Below, in pieces: positions 1 to 11,140 of a stretch of DNA of 64,000 nucleotides. Below the pieces are notes generated by a model, which saw only the letters and a list, made by a program, of their open reading frames with translations, had not been told where the DNA came from and did no database searches. A program made the translations under genes and the position numbers. The stretch covers positions 1,746,936 to 1,810,935 of the forward strand of contig JABAKD010000020.1 in NCBI GenBank assembly GCA_012845835.1. The letters run 5' to 3'. Numbering within the stretch: the stretch's first letter is position 1; each line of letters opens with the position of its first letter. Source of the stretch: Undaria pinnatifida (Eukaryota; Sar; Phaeophyceae; Laminariales; Alariaceae).

Positions 1-1713
1 CTCCCAGGTACGAAGTGTAATGTGATTAAGGTTGGATGGAGAAGCGGACTTTATTCTAGGATTTTTCGGCCTCAAAAGCACGGACGTGGCCAAACCCATC
101 TGCAGAGGTATTATACTTAAGTCTTGAGGGTTGAGGGTCCAAAACAGATAAAAGAGAGTTTCGATCCTATAGGCAGAGGTTAGGGCGTCACGAAAAAAAT
201 CCATGTTCCACCACCAGGTTCCACGTGCACTACCATAACTTTAGAGTCTAGACTACCAGGTAGTCTTTTTTCTCCGGATTCGGGCCTCTGGGATTGGGGG
301 GGGGGGAGGGTCAGGCCCACCCAAAGACGCATGCTTTATACGATAGAAGTAGCAGTTTTCGTCCGAAATGGTGTCTGAATGGCATGATCCTCGTTGTGTA
401 CCTAGTGGCCATGGGATTTTTCATCCGGTGGTACGTATATAGACAACAATGACTGGTTGTTGTGGTGCACCTCTAGACTATATCGTAGCACGCGTCTAAA
501 ATCAAGCGATTCTATGAACGAGGGACGGTTGATATCTACCCCCTCCCCCACGAACACAACATGGCGATTCGCGTCGAAACCGGACCACGATATACTGCCC
601 TCGTCCAGCCGTCGTTGGAGGGCTGAGTACCCCACCTCATAACCAATCGGTGCCCGGAAATTTGGTGCATTTTTAGGTGACAGTGTACATGACTAAAAAA
701 CGGTTCTTGCTTTGAAGCCCACAGAGTAATCACGCCTGCAACAGGAATTGCCGGAGTTCGTGATTTTTAGTACAAGCCCCAGACGGACAGTCAGACAGCT
801 TGGAGGCTTATAGCTGACACCCAAGCTAGGGAAAACTCCTATTGATAAGGAAAAACAAGAAACATGTTTTTTGAAACTGCTGTTGTACCAGTGTTATACT
901 GGTAGGTCGCAAGATCGATCTAAAATGACGACGTCCTCCGCGGACGATGGTCACAAGTCAGGAGGGCTCGAGCGCTCAAGGTAAAGGTACAGTTTGCAGC
1001 AGTATTCCTCCATCACGTACGAATATGGGTACTATATTGAAGGCATATTACTGCTGGTGACGCACAACTAGTGCACCATTGTGAAACACCAAAAAACTTT
1101 CATAAAAAACGGCATCATAATGTACGCCAAGACACAAGAGCCGTAAAACACAAAACTGTAACCAAATTAGCCTATGATCTACCTTGTGCTCACATCAAAG
1201 TGACCTACTCGCATTTTTGCGTTTTCCGCGACAACGAAGCAAAAAATCGAAGAAAGGGATTTTTACATTTACACTACAGTTGTGTTGCATCCCGGGGATT
1301 CGAACTCCGAACTTCTGCCATGCAGCTACGTCAGGCTCGTATTATACAAAAAACAAAACAATACCACCCACTACTAGAGGGGTGGTAAAATAATGGCCAT
1401 CGTGACACGTCTGATTTACTGCGGCCCTGGCGTTTAGAGCGTGGCGTGGGATTTTCAACATTAAAGGCGTGGATGCAGGGCCAAATCCATTGACCCGAAC
1501 AAATAAGACTACTACTCGTGCGCATGAGCCCGCATAACCCAAGTACACGGTAAAACCACAACGAACGCCCGCACTCCCACCGATATATCATTCGTGCTAT
1601 TTATTGCCAGATATTACAATTATGAGACAGAGCAGCACAGCTTGCAACCAAAACAGGTACCTGATATTATACGTATTTGTACCGTAGCTATTACAACGGG
1701 AAGACAGCAACGC
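1..1713. other. Non-coding, repeat-bearing left edge
   Basis: I see no convincing exon here. The stretch holds a dispersed repeat at about 325-445, a poly-G run near 297-307, and a tRNA-like B-box on the minus strand near 1270-1285 (GTTCGAATCC inside GGAGTTCGAATCCCCGGG). The B-box suggests a worn tRNA-derived SINE, but no A-box or cloverleaf could be built around it. Confidence 0.5.
325..445 (+). repeat. Dispersed repeat, copy 1 (inverted partner at 56.6 kb)
   Basis: The block with ATACGATAGAAGTAGCAG, GTCCGAAATGGTGTCTGAAT and CCACTAGGTAC read in reverse is found again in opposite orientation at about 56565-56735. The 56.6-kb copy carries about 48 extra bases, including an A/T run, between the two halves. 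This shows a dispersed family; its type is unknown. Confidence 0.75.
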
Positions 1714-2277
1714 TCAAGCATCGTCAGAACTTTCCCCGTTGACGTAATTATCGTCGTCCTCGCTAGGCTCGTCGTCGTCCTCTTCTTCCGATTCCTGCAT
1801 AGCGTCATCCGAACGATGGGGACACTCTTCAAAGTCGTGTCCCACTTCGTTGCACCCTTGGCATTGCAATGCCACCTCCTCCTCCTCCTCCTCCTCCTCC
1901 TCCTCCTCCTCTTCCTCCTCTTCCTCCTCCTCCTCCTGGCCCCCCTTGTCAGCTCTGACACCAGATTTGGACAAGGCAAAAGCCCCTCGGTCCGATGCCT
2001 GTCGATTGCTATCTCGAGGGTGAGCACCATTCCCAACGGCCTGCGCGCGCCCAACGAGCGTACGTCCAGCCTCAACACCGGCTGGGTTTGACAGCACCTC
2101 CGCTGACGAAGACGACGCTTTGGGTATTTTATTGCTTGCTCGTTTGTCTGCCGGGGCTCCCGCCGCCCCCGCCTTCCTCGCCGCCATCCCCGCTGCCACC
2201 GCCGCTGCCGCCGCCGCTGCCGCCGCCGCTGCCGCTGTCGTTGCTGCCGTTGCCGCTGTCGCCTGTTCATGTACTTT
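1714..2277 (-). CDS. Zinc-knuckle (CCHC) protein with poly-Ala, poly-Glu and acidic tail, 3' exon
   Basis: The minus strand is open from beyond 2277 to a stop at 1714. From its 5' side it encodes a basic segment, a poly-Ala run (about 2176-2240), a Lys/Ser-rich stretch, some 21 consecutive Glu (about 1877-1938), one retroviral-type zinc knuckle with C-x2-C-x4-H-x4-C spacing (CQGCNEVGHDFEEC, about 1822-1863), and an Asp/Glu/Ser-rich C-terminus. The CCHC spacing is exact, and the acidic tail makes little sense in the other frames, so I take this as coding. Zinc knuckles bind single-stranded nucleic acid or, in some E3 ligases, proteins. The exon start is a guess: an acceptor AACAG ending at 2278 gives phase 0, but others nearby are possible. 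It may be the last exon of the FHA-RING gene upstream (4430-6526), which is on the same strand. Otherwise it is an unknown gene whose 5' part I cannot see. Confidence 0.55.
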   Translation of the reverse strand, partial: KVHEQATAATAATTAAAAAAAAAAAAVAAGMAARKAGAAGAPADKRASNKIPKASSSSAEVLSNPAGVEAGRTLVGRAQAVGNGAHPRDSNRQASDRGAFALSKSGVRADKGGQEEEEEEEEEEEEEEEEEEEEVALQCQGCNEVGHDFEECPHRSDDAMQESEEEDDDEPSEDDDNYVNGESSDDA

Positions 2278-2384
2278 CTGTTTTCTTTCCTCCCATCGTC
2301 TTCGGTGCACTGAACCTGCCTGCTGTGCGGTCGAAAAGGACGTCGTGCACAACCACAGCCGGGAGGAGAAAGGACGTGGTAATG

Positions 2385-2515
2385 GATACGATGCGGGGCG
2401 GTGAGATGCGATCCGATACGATGCAGTGCGATGAGGCACAATGCAGCACAATGCAGCGCGATGCGGTGCGATGTGCGATGCTGTGCGATGCGATACCATG
2501 TGGTAAGATGCAAAA
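2385..2515. repeat. Degenerate GATGCG-type simple repeat
   Basis: The sequence is built of variants of GATGCG, GATACG and GATGCAG (for example GCGATGCGGTGCGATG). Translations of it give only His/Ala/Ser/Arg monotony, so it is treated as low complexity, probably intronic to the zinc-knuckle exon. Confidence 0.7.
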
Positions 2516-2744
2516 CCACGCAATATAAGAAAGCAGTACGCAAACAAGGGGTGAGCTGTTAAATGCTCCCCGCTGAGCTCGAAGCAAAGGCGTTCGGAAC
2601 CGCTTAAGAAGTATGTATAACTAGACCAGGACGGCGCCACACCATAACCGTGCGGGAAAATGGAAAATGGACAAAAGCTCCATCTCTTACAACAGCTTCC
2701 GCAGATCAACACATCGCGTAAAGTAACAGTAGTAGAATTCAAAG

Positions 2745-3262
2745 GTGTGCGCGGTACAGTACGTACCGAGGCGTACCGGTGGTATATACCGCCGGTATTA
2801 CCGGTACCGAACACTTCGGTAAGTTCGGTACGGCATCAATACCGGTACCAGAAACTTCGGTAAGTTCGGTACGACATCAATACCGGTACCGGAAACACGG
2901 TAAGTTCGGTACGACATCGATACCGGTACCGGCGGTGCCGGTACAGACTTTCGTACCGGTACCGGACATTTCGGTAAGTTCGGTACGTTATCAATACCGG
3001 TACCGGAAACTTCGGTAAGTTCGGTACGACATCATTACCGGTACCGGACACTTCGGTAAGTTCGGTACGACATCAATACGAGTACCGGTACCGGACACTT
3101 CGGTAAGTTCGGCACATCAATAACGGTACCGGCGGTACCGGTATGCACGTATGTACCGGAGCCGGTACCGGTATCGGTACAACATTGACACTGGTACCGG
3201 ACACTTCGGTAAGATCGGCACAACATCAACCCGGTACCGGACACCTCGGTACGTTTGGCACG
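2745..3262 (+). repeat. 41-bp GGTACC satellite, array A
   Basis: About eight to nine units repeat with a period near 41 bp (for example AAGTTCGGTA at 2821, 2862 and 2902). The core is CGGTAAGTTCGGTACGACAT followed by CAATACCGGTACCGGA. GGTACCGGTACC-like palindromes occur in every unit. The array opens with a non-repeat leader (CGTACC, GGTATATACCGCCGGTATTACC). The same leader opens array B, so the two arrays look like two copies of one element in the same orientation. Confidence 0.9.
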
Positions 3263-3393
3263 ACATCACCCGATTCCACCACATTGTGACGTCGTTCCTT
3301 GGAGCTTTGACTCCAGGCAGCACTCCAAGCCACACACACCCCGGTCCCCAAGAATCTTCCAGCACGCTCGGTATACCGAGACTCTGAGCACGC

Positions 3394-3810
3394 ATGAGCA
3401 ACGGTGCAGATTCCCAGAATCAGGTCGCCTCCAACAGTTATGCCACCGCTTCTGATGGCGGGTCATCTTCGCCAGCTCCCACACACACCAGCGCCGGCGG
3501 CAGAAGTTATCGACGCGGACGCGAAAACAAAAGCCGTGCTGGGGATTTTGCCTGCTCCGCGTACAACTCGGTCACGGGAGAAGTGTACGAGTTGCCGGCG
3601 GAGACAGTCAAAGCCGTCGATGGTTTCCCGGTGCCGGCCGGTTTTCGGAGGGAAGGGACGCGTGAAGCCTCGTTTATGGACTCGATTGGCGTGTACGTCA
3701 AAACGACCGACGAGAAAACGGCGCCCTCTGCTGATAATCCAAAGGGTGTACCTTACCTTTTGAACAGCATACGATATAAAGACAAATATCAAATAAAAGA
3801 AGAATATTGA
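3394..3810 (+). CDS. Possible 138-residue ORF between the two satellite arrays
   Basis: This is an open frame of 138 codons from an ATG at 3394. It is Ser/Thr/Ala-rich at first, then a compact section contains SVTGEVYELPAETVKAVDG and FPVPAGFRREGTREASFMDS. I do not recognise the family. Base composition is higher in GC and the code less monotonous than in the flanking arrays, which favours a real or once-real coding segment, possibly captured by a mobile element. There is no visible partner exon. It could equally be a chance ORF in GC-rich DNA. Confidence 0.3.
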   Translation: MSNGADSQNQVASNSYATASDGGSSSPAPTHTSAGGRSYRRGRENKSRAGDFACSAYNSVTGEVYELPAETVKAVDGFPVPAGFRREGTREASFMDSIGVYVKTTDEKTAPSADNPKGVPYLLNSIRYKDKYQIKEEY

Positions 3811-3944
3811 AAATAAACAACCAATTAAAATTCACGTCAAATTTATACCTCAGCGGGTACCCCCACCCAATACCGAATTTGCTCTACATGTACCACCAGT
3901 TTATGTCCAGTTATATACCTAAGCGCAAGTGTGCGCCGGTACCT

Positions 3945-4405
3945 CGCCGGCGGTATATGACGCCGGTACTACCGGTATATGTATTCAAATGTGTGCCGGT
4001 ACCGGTACCTTTTTCTGTACCGGTACCGGACCCTTCGGTAAGTTGGGTACGACATCGATACCGGTATCGAAAACTTTGGTGAGTTCCGTACGATATCAAT
4101 ACCGACACCGGACATTTCGGTAAGTTCGGTACGATATCAATACCGACACCGGAAACTTCGGTAAGTTGGGTACGGCATCAATACCGGTACCGGAAACTTC
4201 GGTAAGTTCGGTACGACATCAATACCGGTACCGGCGGTACCGGTGCATAATTTACCGGTGCCGGATACTTCGTTAAGTTCGGTACACCTCCAATACCGGT
4301 ATCGGACACGTCGGTCAGTCCGGTACGACGTCAATACCGGTACCGGACACGTCGGTAAGTTCGGTACGACATCTATACCGGTACCGACCCGGTACCGTAC
4401 CGAAC
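3945..4405 (+). repeat. 41-bp GGTACC satellite, array B
   Basis: This is a second array of the unit found at 2745-3262, in the same orientation, with about eight diverged units. It opens with the matching leader (GGTACCTCGCCGGCGGTATATGACGCCGGTACTACC). It stops about 25 bp before the stop codon at 4430 of the FHA-RING gene on the opposite strand, or lies in that gene's last intron if the gene continues. Confidence 0.88.
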
Positions 4406-4429
4406 ACACCCTTGGTAGAATTAACCAGG

Positions 4430-6526
4430 CTAAAATTCAAACAAACACCATACGCAGAGACCGACCTGCGACACGATGGATGAGATGAGCATGTCGAGCT
4501 TGGGGCAGTCCCGGGGATTCCGTTCAGACGAATGAAATTTCCTCAAGCACTCGGGGCACCTGGTGCACGAGCCGCAGAGGAAGCCCACCACGTCGTAAGC
4601 GGTATGCATGGAATTTTGTGAGTTGCCCAAGAACGGCTGCAAGCGATTCGCTTCAAGCAAAGCGGCTAATACGCACCGGAGGCACACTGACTGTGACCTA
4701 TCCGAAGAAGAGAGCGGTTTCCACAAACAAAAACAGCGTGGGGTGCGCAACATCTCGTCAGGTATAGCGCCATGTGACCGCCGAAATAACGGGGTAACAA
4801 GCAATCGATCAGGGGAAATAATATTACACACATTTTCGCGTCATCCGATTCCACCCGCGTAAACAGCTACCTGGTACCTGGTACTTGATTGCTGGCCAGG
4901 TCTCCCGACAAAGCCACACCAAGGCAAAAATGGAAAAATGTAAAGTATCAAAGATAGCCCACGCCGCACGACAAACACTGGGGCTCACGTGGTACCCTTT
5001 TTCTCCACGTGGTCGACCCAGCACAGCCGGCAGAAACTGTGAGAGCACGGCAACACGCAGACGTTCAGCAGGGGTTCCGAGCACAGCGCGCATGCAGCCA
5101 TCTGGAGCATGTCTAGCATCGCAGCTGGCGCGCCTTCTCTCTTCACCACGCCAACAACGCCCGCCTCCTCTTGCACGGTGCCCTGCGTATCCCCACCCAC
5201 CCGGTTTATTCTCGCCCGCAACGTGTCAGGGCTTTCTCCCCGCGTTGAACTCTCTTCAACTGCGCCATTAGCGGCTGTGTTTTCCCCTCGGCCGCTCCTA
5301 GAGATTGCGCACAGGGTGCTCACTGCGTTCGCCGTGTCTGCGCGGAAAAGTTTGGGAGCTTTTGTTCCGTTCGATGAGGAGGGCTGTCCTTCCTCCTGCC
5401 ACCAAGAATCGGTGTCGGGGTGGCACGCTCTGTTTTCCCTAACCTTCTGCCGTAGCGCTGTAGGCGGCTCGGGAGCCGTGTGTATCGACTGGCGTCTTTT
5501 GTGCGTTTCCGCGGGAGGGGACTCGGCCTCGTCGTACACGAACCTATATCTAGTGGGGATGGTGCGAAAGTGGTGTTTGTGTCATGATGAAGCGGCAAAG
5601 AGGTACAGTAGTACATCGTACGATTGATACTGTTGTTACAGTAGTATCTCGTACTATAAATACCGTGGCAGTAGAATATAACATTATTTATAGTAATACT
5701 GTTACAGCAGCATCTAGCGCTGTTGACAATGTTACAGCAGTATCTCGACACTAGTTTCTCGTGCTACAAAATACTGTTGATGCTGTCACCACAGGTAACC
5801 GTACTACCGGAATCCGATGCACCAGTACGCATATCGCACTCTTCAAAACGTTCCAGCGGCATCTGTGGCTATTCTATCCGGGCCCTGTGCCGGGTGGCGC
5901 CAACGAACAAACAAGGACAAGCACCTGATATGGCTGCCACTGCCGTCAAATCTAGCGCCGACCAGAATGTCGGCCGCACCGCCGAACTGCACGATATCAT
6001 AGTGGGCAAGGGCCTGCTCCAGGATCTTGATATCGTTCACAAACACCCCGTTCGTAGAGTTCTTCATCGGGATAGAGCAAGCGTACATGCAGACATGGAA
6101 AGCGACGAGAGCGGCGGCGCGCAAAACCAAAATTCGGTGACAGCCTCGATTTATCCAGACTACCACCACTCCCGATGCACGCGTTGGGGCACTTGTTGAA
6201 GCGAACGCTAACGCTCCACAAGGTGGCGTTTCCGAAATCCAGCAGTAGAATACCAGGTATAGAACGTAACGGCAACAATCCAGCTGTGACAAGAACATGA
6301 AACCGTAGGCACACGATTTCAACGCAAACACAGCTCCGTCTCGGCAGAGGCACACGCAAAACACGGAAGGTTCGAAGCGATTACCAGGTCTCGAAGAATG
6401 AACGTCGTGTGGCCCCCTCCGTCCGTTCTCAAGACAACCTCGGCGTGCTTTCTGGATATAGACTTGTTGGGCGTCACATCCAGGACGACGTGCACCAGCT
6501 TAGAGCTTCGGCCGATAGTAGTCGAC
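4430..6526 (-). CDS. FHA-RING E3 ubiquitin ligase (CHFR/RNF8-like), 5' incomplete
   Basis: Four minus-strand exons join in frame: 6526-6385, 6061-5925, 5543-4989 and 4559-4430. Exons 1-2 make a phosphothreonine-binding FHA domain with all hallmark residues: TIGRSS, SISRKHAEV, and NSTNGVFVND just after the first junction. The domain ends in SHIRFVYDE across the second junction. Exon 3 is a Ser/Gly/Glu-rich linker and then a C3HC4 RING. The RING crosses the third junction: CALC, CSHSFCRLC and CPEC, spaced C-x2-C-x11-C-x-H-x2-C-x2-C-x11-C-x2-C. FHA followed by RING is the plan of CHFR, RNF8 and yeast Dma1/2, which read phosphorylated proteins and build ubiquitin chains at mitotic or DNA-damage checkpoints. 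Introns are GT-AG (donors gtaatc, gtgctt, gtgagc). The first exon(s), before 6526, were not found. The C-terminus is either the stop at 4430 or, by a donor at 4465 (CAG|gtcggt), a further exon, possibly 2277-1714. Confidence 0.85.
5590..5760. repeat. Degenerate GTTACAGCAGTATCTCG repeats in an intron
   Basis: Short units such as TACTGTTACAGCAGTATCTCG and TACAGTAGTATCTCGTAC recur here, inside the 5544-5924 intron of the FHA-RING gene. No coding or RNA signal was seen. Confidence 0.65.
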
Positions 6527-8904
6527 CTGCAGCTCGCATCAGTCAAACGCCACATCACCGCAACAATCAAAAACAAGGGCAGCGAAAGTGCAGAGGCCTT
6601 TAGATTTGGAAATAAAAATGCACAATTTCCGACCAGTTTCGCCCAAAAAAAGTGGGTGCAGTTCTAAAAGGCTCAACCTTCGTCCTATTAGAAAGCCCCG
6701 GAGATCAATGCTGACGACGTCGGGTGTTTCTAACAAAATAACGTGATAATTCAATAGAGTAGCCCAACAGGTAGGTTTTCTAACTAGCATTTGAATGGAG
6801 TCAAAGGTGGTACTGGTCGGCGCACTCGCGAACTATTCTCGAGATGTGTCTACAGCATCGCTCGCCAATTGGAGCACTCGAAACAGAACCGGGCCTGGCC
6901 GTCTCCCTGTCATACTTTACGCCGTACGCACTGCTGCGGCGTAAAGGTGGATTTTCCCTACTAGTGCAGTTTGTGTGCTGCAATGCGCTGGTGTTATGTA
7001 CCTAACGCTATCCAAAGCCACGACATGGTGCCGGTTCTTCCACAGCAGGTGCCTAAACGACTGCGCTCCGTGGCACCCGATGGTGTACATCACCGGCGTG
7101 TGGAGACAAGTTTTCATTTGATGTGTACCACCTTGGACAATAATGTAACTATCGCTTGGATGTAAATACTAAATATTAAATGGTACTTACATTTCCGTCC
7201 ATATTTCGTGTGTTGCAACGCTTCGAAAACCGGTATAAAGCACACCCTGCTTAACATGCAATGCCGAGCACATACAGTCCAATGATGCTCGGCATCGGAA
7301 TGTTATTCTGCTGGATCGTACTCGTACTAAAGCGACGCCAGAGCAGAGCCCCACCAGGCCACCTCGCATGTTAAATCCCATAGGAAGTATTACGGATGAT
7401 TGCGCCACGACAAACACGCCACCACCAGCTGAAAACCGTTGCACGGTCTGAAACGTTGAAGTGTCACGCACATCCGTAAAAGTGCGCAGCGAGCAAACTC
7501 CCACAGCAGTTCTACATGATGCTGCCTATTAATAGCAGCTGACTATTAGAGTACTCTGGAGCTCATTATGCAGTACAGCCAGTACACCAACATCAAAACT
7601 GATTTATAGCTATGACACTACGAGTAGAATAGCCCCTACAGAGCAGGGCAGCAACTGCAATAGGAGGGCCTGCTGTTTGATCCGAGTCGCAGCCTGACCC
7701 GTAGACTCCTACCAGTGCACCAGACAAACACAGAGTTTTGACAAATGTGATATAAGTCGCCATGTTGACAGGTTCACCTGGATAACTCGATAACCCTAGG
7801 GATGGAACCCTTTGCGGTTTCCATGGACTGGACAAGCTCCAGCCTAGCCGTGTCGGTCCAACGAGTGGAGCACCCTGCTGGCATCATGGTATCATATGTG
7901 AAGGTTCCAAACGCAAATCAATTGTCATTGGTGTAAAGCAAAACATCAGCAGCAGTAAGAAATCCCCGAACGGTCGAACGCCAAACGGGGTTGACAGAGC
8001 CAATACAGAATAACGTAAGTGCTTCGAACAAGATCGCGCAAGACGGTGTTCACTACGTGCCGCGATGTTATAACGCGACACGAGACACATCATCCGCTAT
8101 GACAAGAACCATACCATACCATATTACCCCAAGCCCCAAGGCCCAAGACGAAGTACATGTACGTTACGTACGAAGGATAGATCATAGATACAACAATTAT
8201 AGTGTTCGTCGTGTGCCCTGAGCGCTCCTCAGCTTTTCTTGAACGTTTTGTTGGCGTTTTTTGTGCTAGCGCGCGATGAAGTTTACCCCTCGGTTCGAAA
8301 CTCCCTCATGGTGCTCGCCGACTCTGACTGTACAGACTGCGCCTGGGGTGGCCTCGGCCGTGCTCTTGCCGTGTCGCGGTGGGGCGTGCTGTACTCATTC
8401 TGGGGGGATAGGGGCGGACTGATTTTTGTTCCGATCCCGTCTACCCTCTACACGATACCGCCTCATTATCACTCAACGCGTAATAACCCCACACCCTCAC
8501 GCAGCTCTCTTCGCGGCGTAGGTCAGCCTGCAATATGTTTCATTGCTGGACCTCAAGGGTGTGGTTATGTCTTCCCTCGTCGTGCCCCACCGTGCTCCCG
8601 TGCCCCGACTGCTGTGCCGCGGGTGGCCTCCGGCGTGCGTGCGCTGTGCTACTGCTGCTGCCGCTGCTCTGCTGCTACGTACTGCTGCTGTGCTGTTCTG
8701 CTGCTACTGCTGCTCATGTCCGCTATATGTTTTAGCTGCTTAACCCCGTGAGTATAGTGGTGTAACCCGACTCATCTCGGTGGTGTGTCTTTGCATCCCA
8801 AAACTGAAAGGCGAGATTCATCTGCTTCGGAACTGTACCGTTTCGCAATTGGCAATTGGCGTCTCGGCGGGGTCTCCTGCCAGAGTAGTTTTCGCATGGG
8901 AAAC
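6527..8904. other. Unassigned stretch upstream of the FHA-RING exons
   Basis: No exon could be supported on either strand. The missing 5' exon(s) of the FHA-RING gene should lie here or further right. They must end two bases into a codon to join the exon starting at 6526. A CTG/GCTGCTGCT-rich patch occurs near 8645-8715. Confidence 0.45.
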
Positions 8905-11140
8905 GGCCATAATGGGTACACCCCCGGGTTTTTCGGTCATTTGGGGGTATAGGGAAAGCACTCCTGCGGAAGGTGCCCGCGCTTGCCCCAAACTGCCTAA
9001 AACTCAATAATGACGCGCTGGTAAGGCACCCACAGCCCATGCCGAGCACGCAAATCGTTTTTTCTTCTTTTTTCGGGCAAAGTATTGGGGCTCACGGGGC
9101 CGCAACGTAGGAGGGGGCTAAACCATCTCTCCTTTTGACTTAAACTTGGGGGGGTATGCCCCCACCAATCTATCGAATTTATGTACTATCCCCCCTTCAC
9201 CACATTTTCCCCCTTCTGCGTCGCGGCCCTCGTTGCTAATGGCAATGCAATGGTTGAACAAAAAAGTTTCCAAACTTTATTTTTACATTTTTGAGCACTG
9301 TTTCCTCTCCGCGCTATCCTCGCCTACCGTACGGGTAGCAAGGCGGGTTCCAACTGCAGGTAGCGCTGCAACAGCTGGGCTCCGTCAGTTGTCGTAAGAG
9401 ATTGCCATAACGTCGCTGTGGGGAAACAACGATACTTCCATTTTTCTGGCTCTTTATTTGTCAAGCGGCCCAATTTGTCAAATTTCATCAAGCTGCGGTC
9501 AGCGTCGTTCAAAAACCACAATTTCCCCCCGGTCTCGAGACAGAGATAACGCACCACCAGGCCTCTTCGCTCCGGACAAGGACACATGAATGTACGTGAC
9601 AGCGCCGAAGAGTGCATGTTTACCCATGCTCTAGGGCGCGAGAGGTTGCCCGCGTTGTCGTGTGGTCTTCCGTCCAATCCGCTTAAACTTCATTTTTTCG
9701 TCCGGTGGGAGACGATCGAGATTCTTGTCTCTGTCTCCCACACACCATCCGCCAAATGTGCTGTTAACAGCAGCCTGGTTGGCACTCGCCACACATCACC
9801 TGCGGTAGTGCGGCACCGTACACCAAAAGATGGGTCGGAGCCCCTAACGAGCTCGCCACGTGCAGATTCACGACGCTGTCCTTGAATTCGTCGAACGAAG
9901 TGCGTGAAGGACACGAAATCTCGCCGCTTCAATTTCAAGATCTGCTTGATAATTTCTCAAATAGATGTTGCCCATAATCACCGCCACCATATTTACTTTT
10001 GAAAATTGCAAAGTTGAAAGAAAAACTAAACAATCGGGCCCATAAACAATCGTTCAGGAAAAGTTCGGCTTCCATGATATCTTCGAAAATTAAACTTGAC
10101 AAAAACATCGGCTTGCGATTAGCAACGGTCTTGGGCCGGTGCTAATGGAAAGCCAAAAGTTGGAAAAAAAAAAAAATGAAGTTTCCATTTTCGCAGATCC
10201 CAGCCAAACTTTGCCTGGACGGTCGCCTATGGGCCCAATTTTGTAGAATTGCTTTTTGGAACTTTCCAGTTTTCCGGAAAAAAAGGATTTCTCGCGGCGA
10301 TCTCGGCCAACATCGGCTTGAGAATTTCTCAAGCAGATCTTGGATGAGACGCGGTGTGATTTCGCGTGCTCGACACAGTTCGTTCGACGAAATCAACGAC
10401 AGCGTCGTGAAATCTGAACGTGGCGAACTCGTCCGGGGTTCCGACCCTCTCTTGGTGTACAGTGCTCACTCTTCGGTCGTGATGTGTGGCGGGCGCCGGC
10501 CAGGCTTCTGTTAAAAACACATTTGGCGGCTGGTGCGTAGAAAACTGAGACAAGAACTCTCTATCGTCTCTCAACGGGCAAAAAACAGAAATTTGAGCGG
10601 ATTGGACGAAAGACCACAGGACAAGCAAATCCCTTACGCCCTAGGCACGGATCAAGATGAACTCTTCAACGCTGGCTCCTACACTCATGTGACTTTGTCC
10701 GGAACGAGGAGTGATCGTGGTTTTTTAATGTCGAGATCGAAGGTCAATCGTGTTTGGTGGACAATGATGATCGAAGCTTGATGAAAAGTTGACAAATTGA
10801 CCAGTTGGCCGCATGACCAACAAGAGCCAGAAAAATACCAGGTAATTTCAATCGTTTTTTCCTCATAGCGACGATGCTTGTTATCTTTCAGCAAACAATT
10901 CCAAAAGCAAGTTTGGAAACTTTTGGGTCAAAGTACGAATCGGCTTTCCATCAGCACCAGCCTTGTTAGCCCCAATACCGTGCCCGAAAAACAAAAAAAA
11001 CGGTGTGCGTATTCGGCATGGGCTGCGGGTGTCTTGCCAGCGCGTCAGAAATGGATTTAGGCAGTTCGGGGTGAGCGCGGGCACGTTCCGCGGGCGTGTT
11101 TTCCGTATTCACCCAAACGCCCGAAAAAAACGCGGGTACA
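8905..11140. repeat. Large imperfect inverted repeat (fold-back or two inverted element copies)
   Basis: Several blocks on the left are found reversed on the right in mirror order. About 8910-9060 pairs with 11000-11135 (TAGGCAGTT, CATGGGCTG, CCAGCGCGTCA). About 9250-9300 pairs with 10890-10935 (AGTTTGGAAACTTTT). About 9465-9500 pairs with 10770-10800 (AATTTGTCAA, CATCAAGCT). About 9690-9960 pairs with 10320-10610 (AGAATTTCTCAAGCAGATCT, CGAACTCGTCC). The centre is near 10130-10200. The arms are roughly 1 kb and clearly diverged. There is no transposase-like ORF. Confidence 0.8.

Noticed and set aside
1594-2091. Plus-strand ORF with a long poly-Leu run
   Set aside because: It is the antisense of the poly-Glu/CCHC exon; the zinc-knuckle spacing supports the minus strand.
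2745-4405. CRISPR-like regular repeats
   Set aside because: Units are contiguous and diverged with no unique spacers, and the genome is eukaryotic with spliced genes; this is a minisatellite.
8239-8751. 170-codon plus-strand ORF
   Set aside because: It ends in Cys/Leu monotony from a CTG repeat, with no domain and no splice support.
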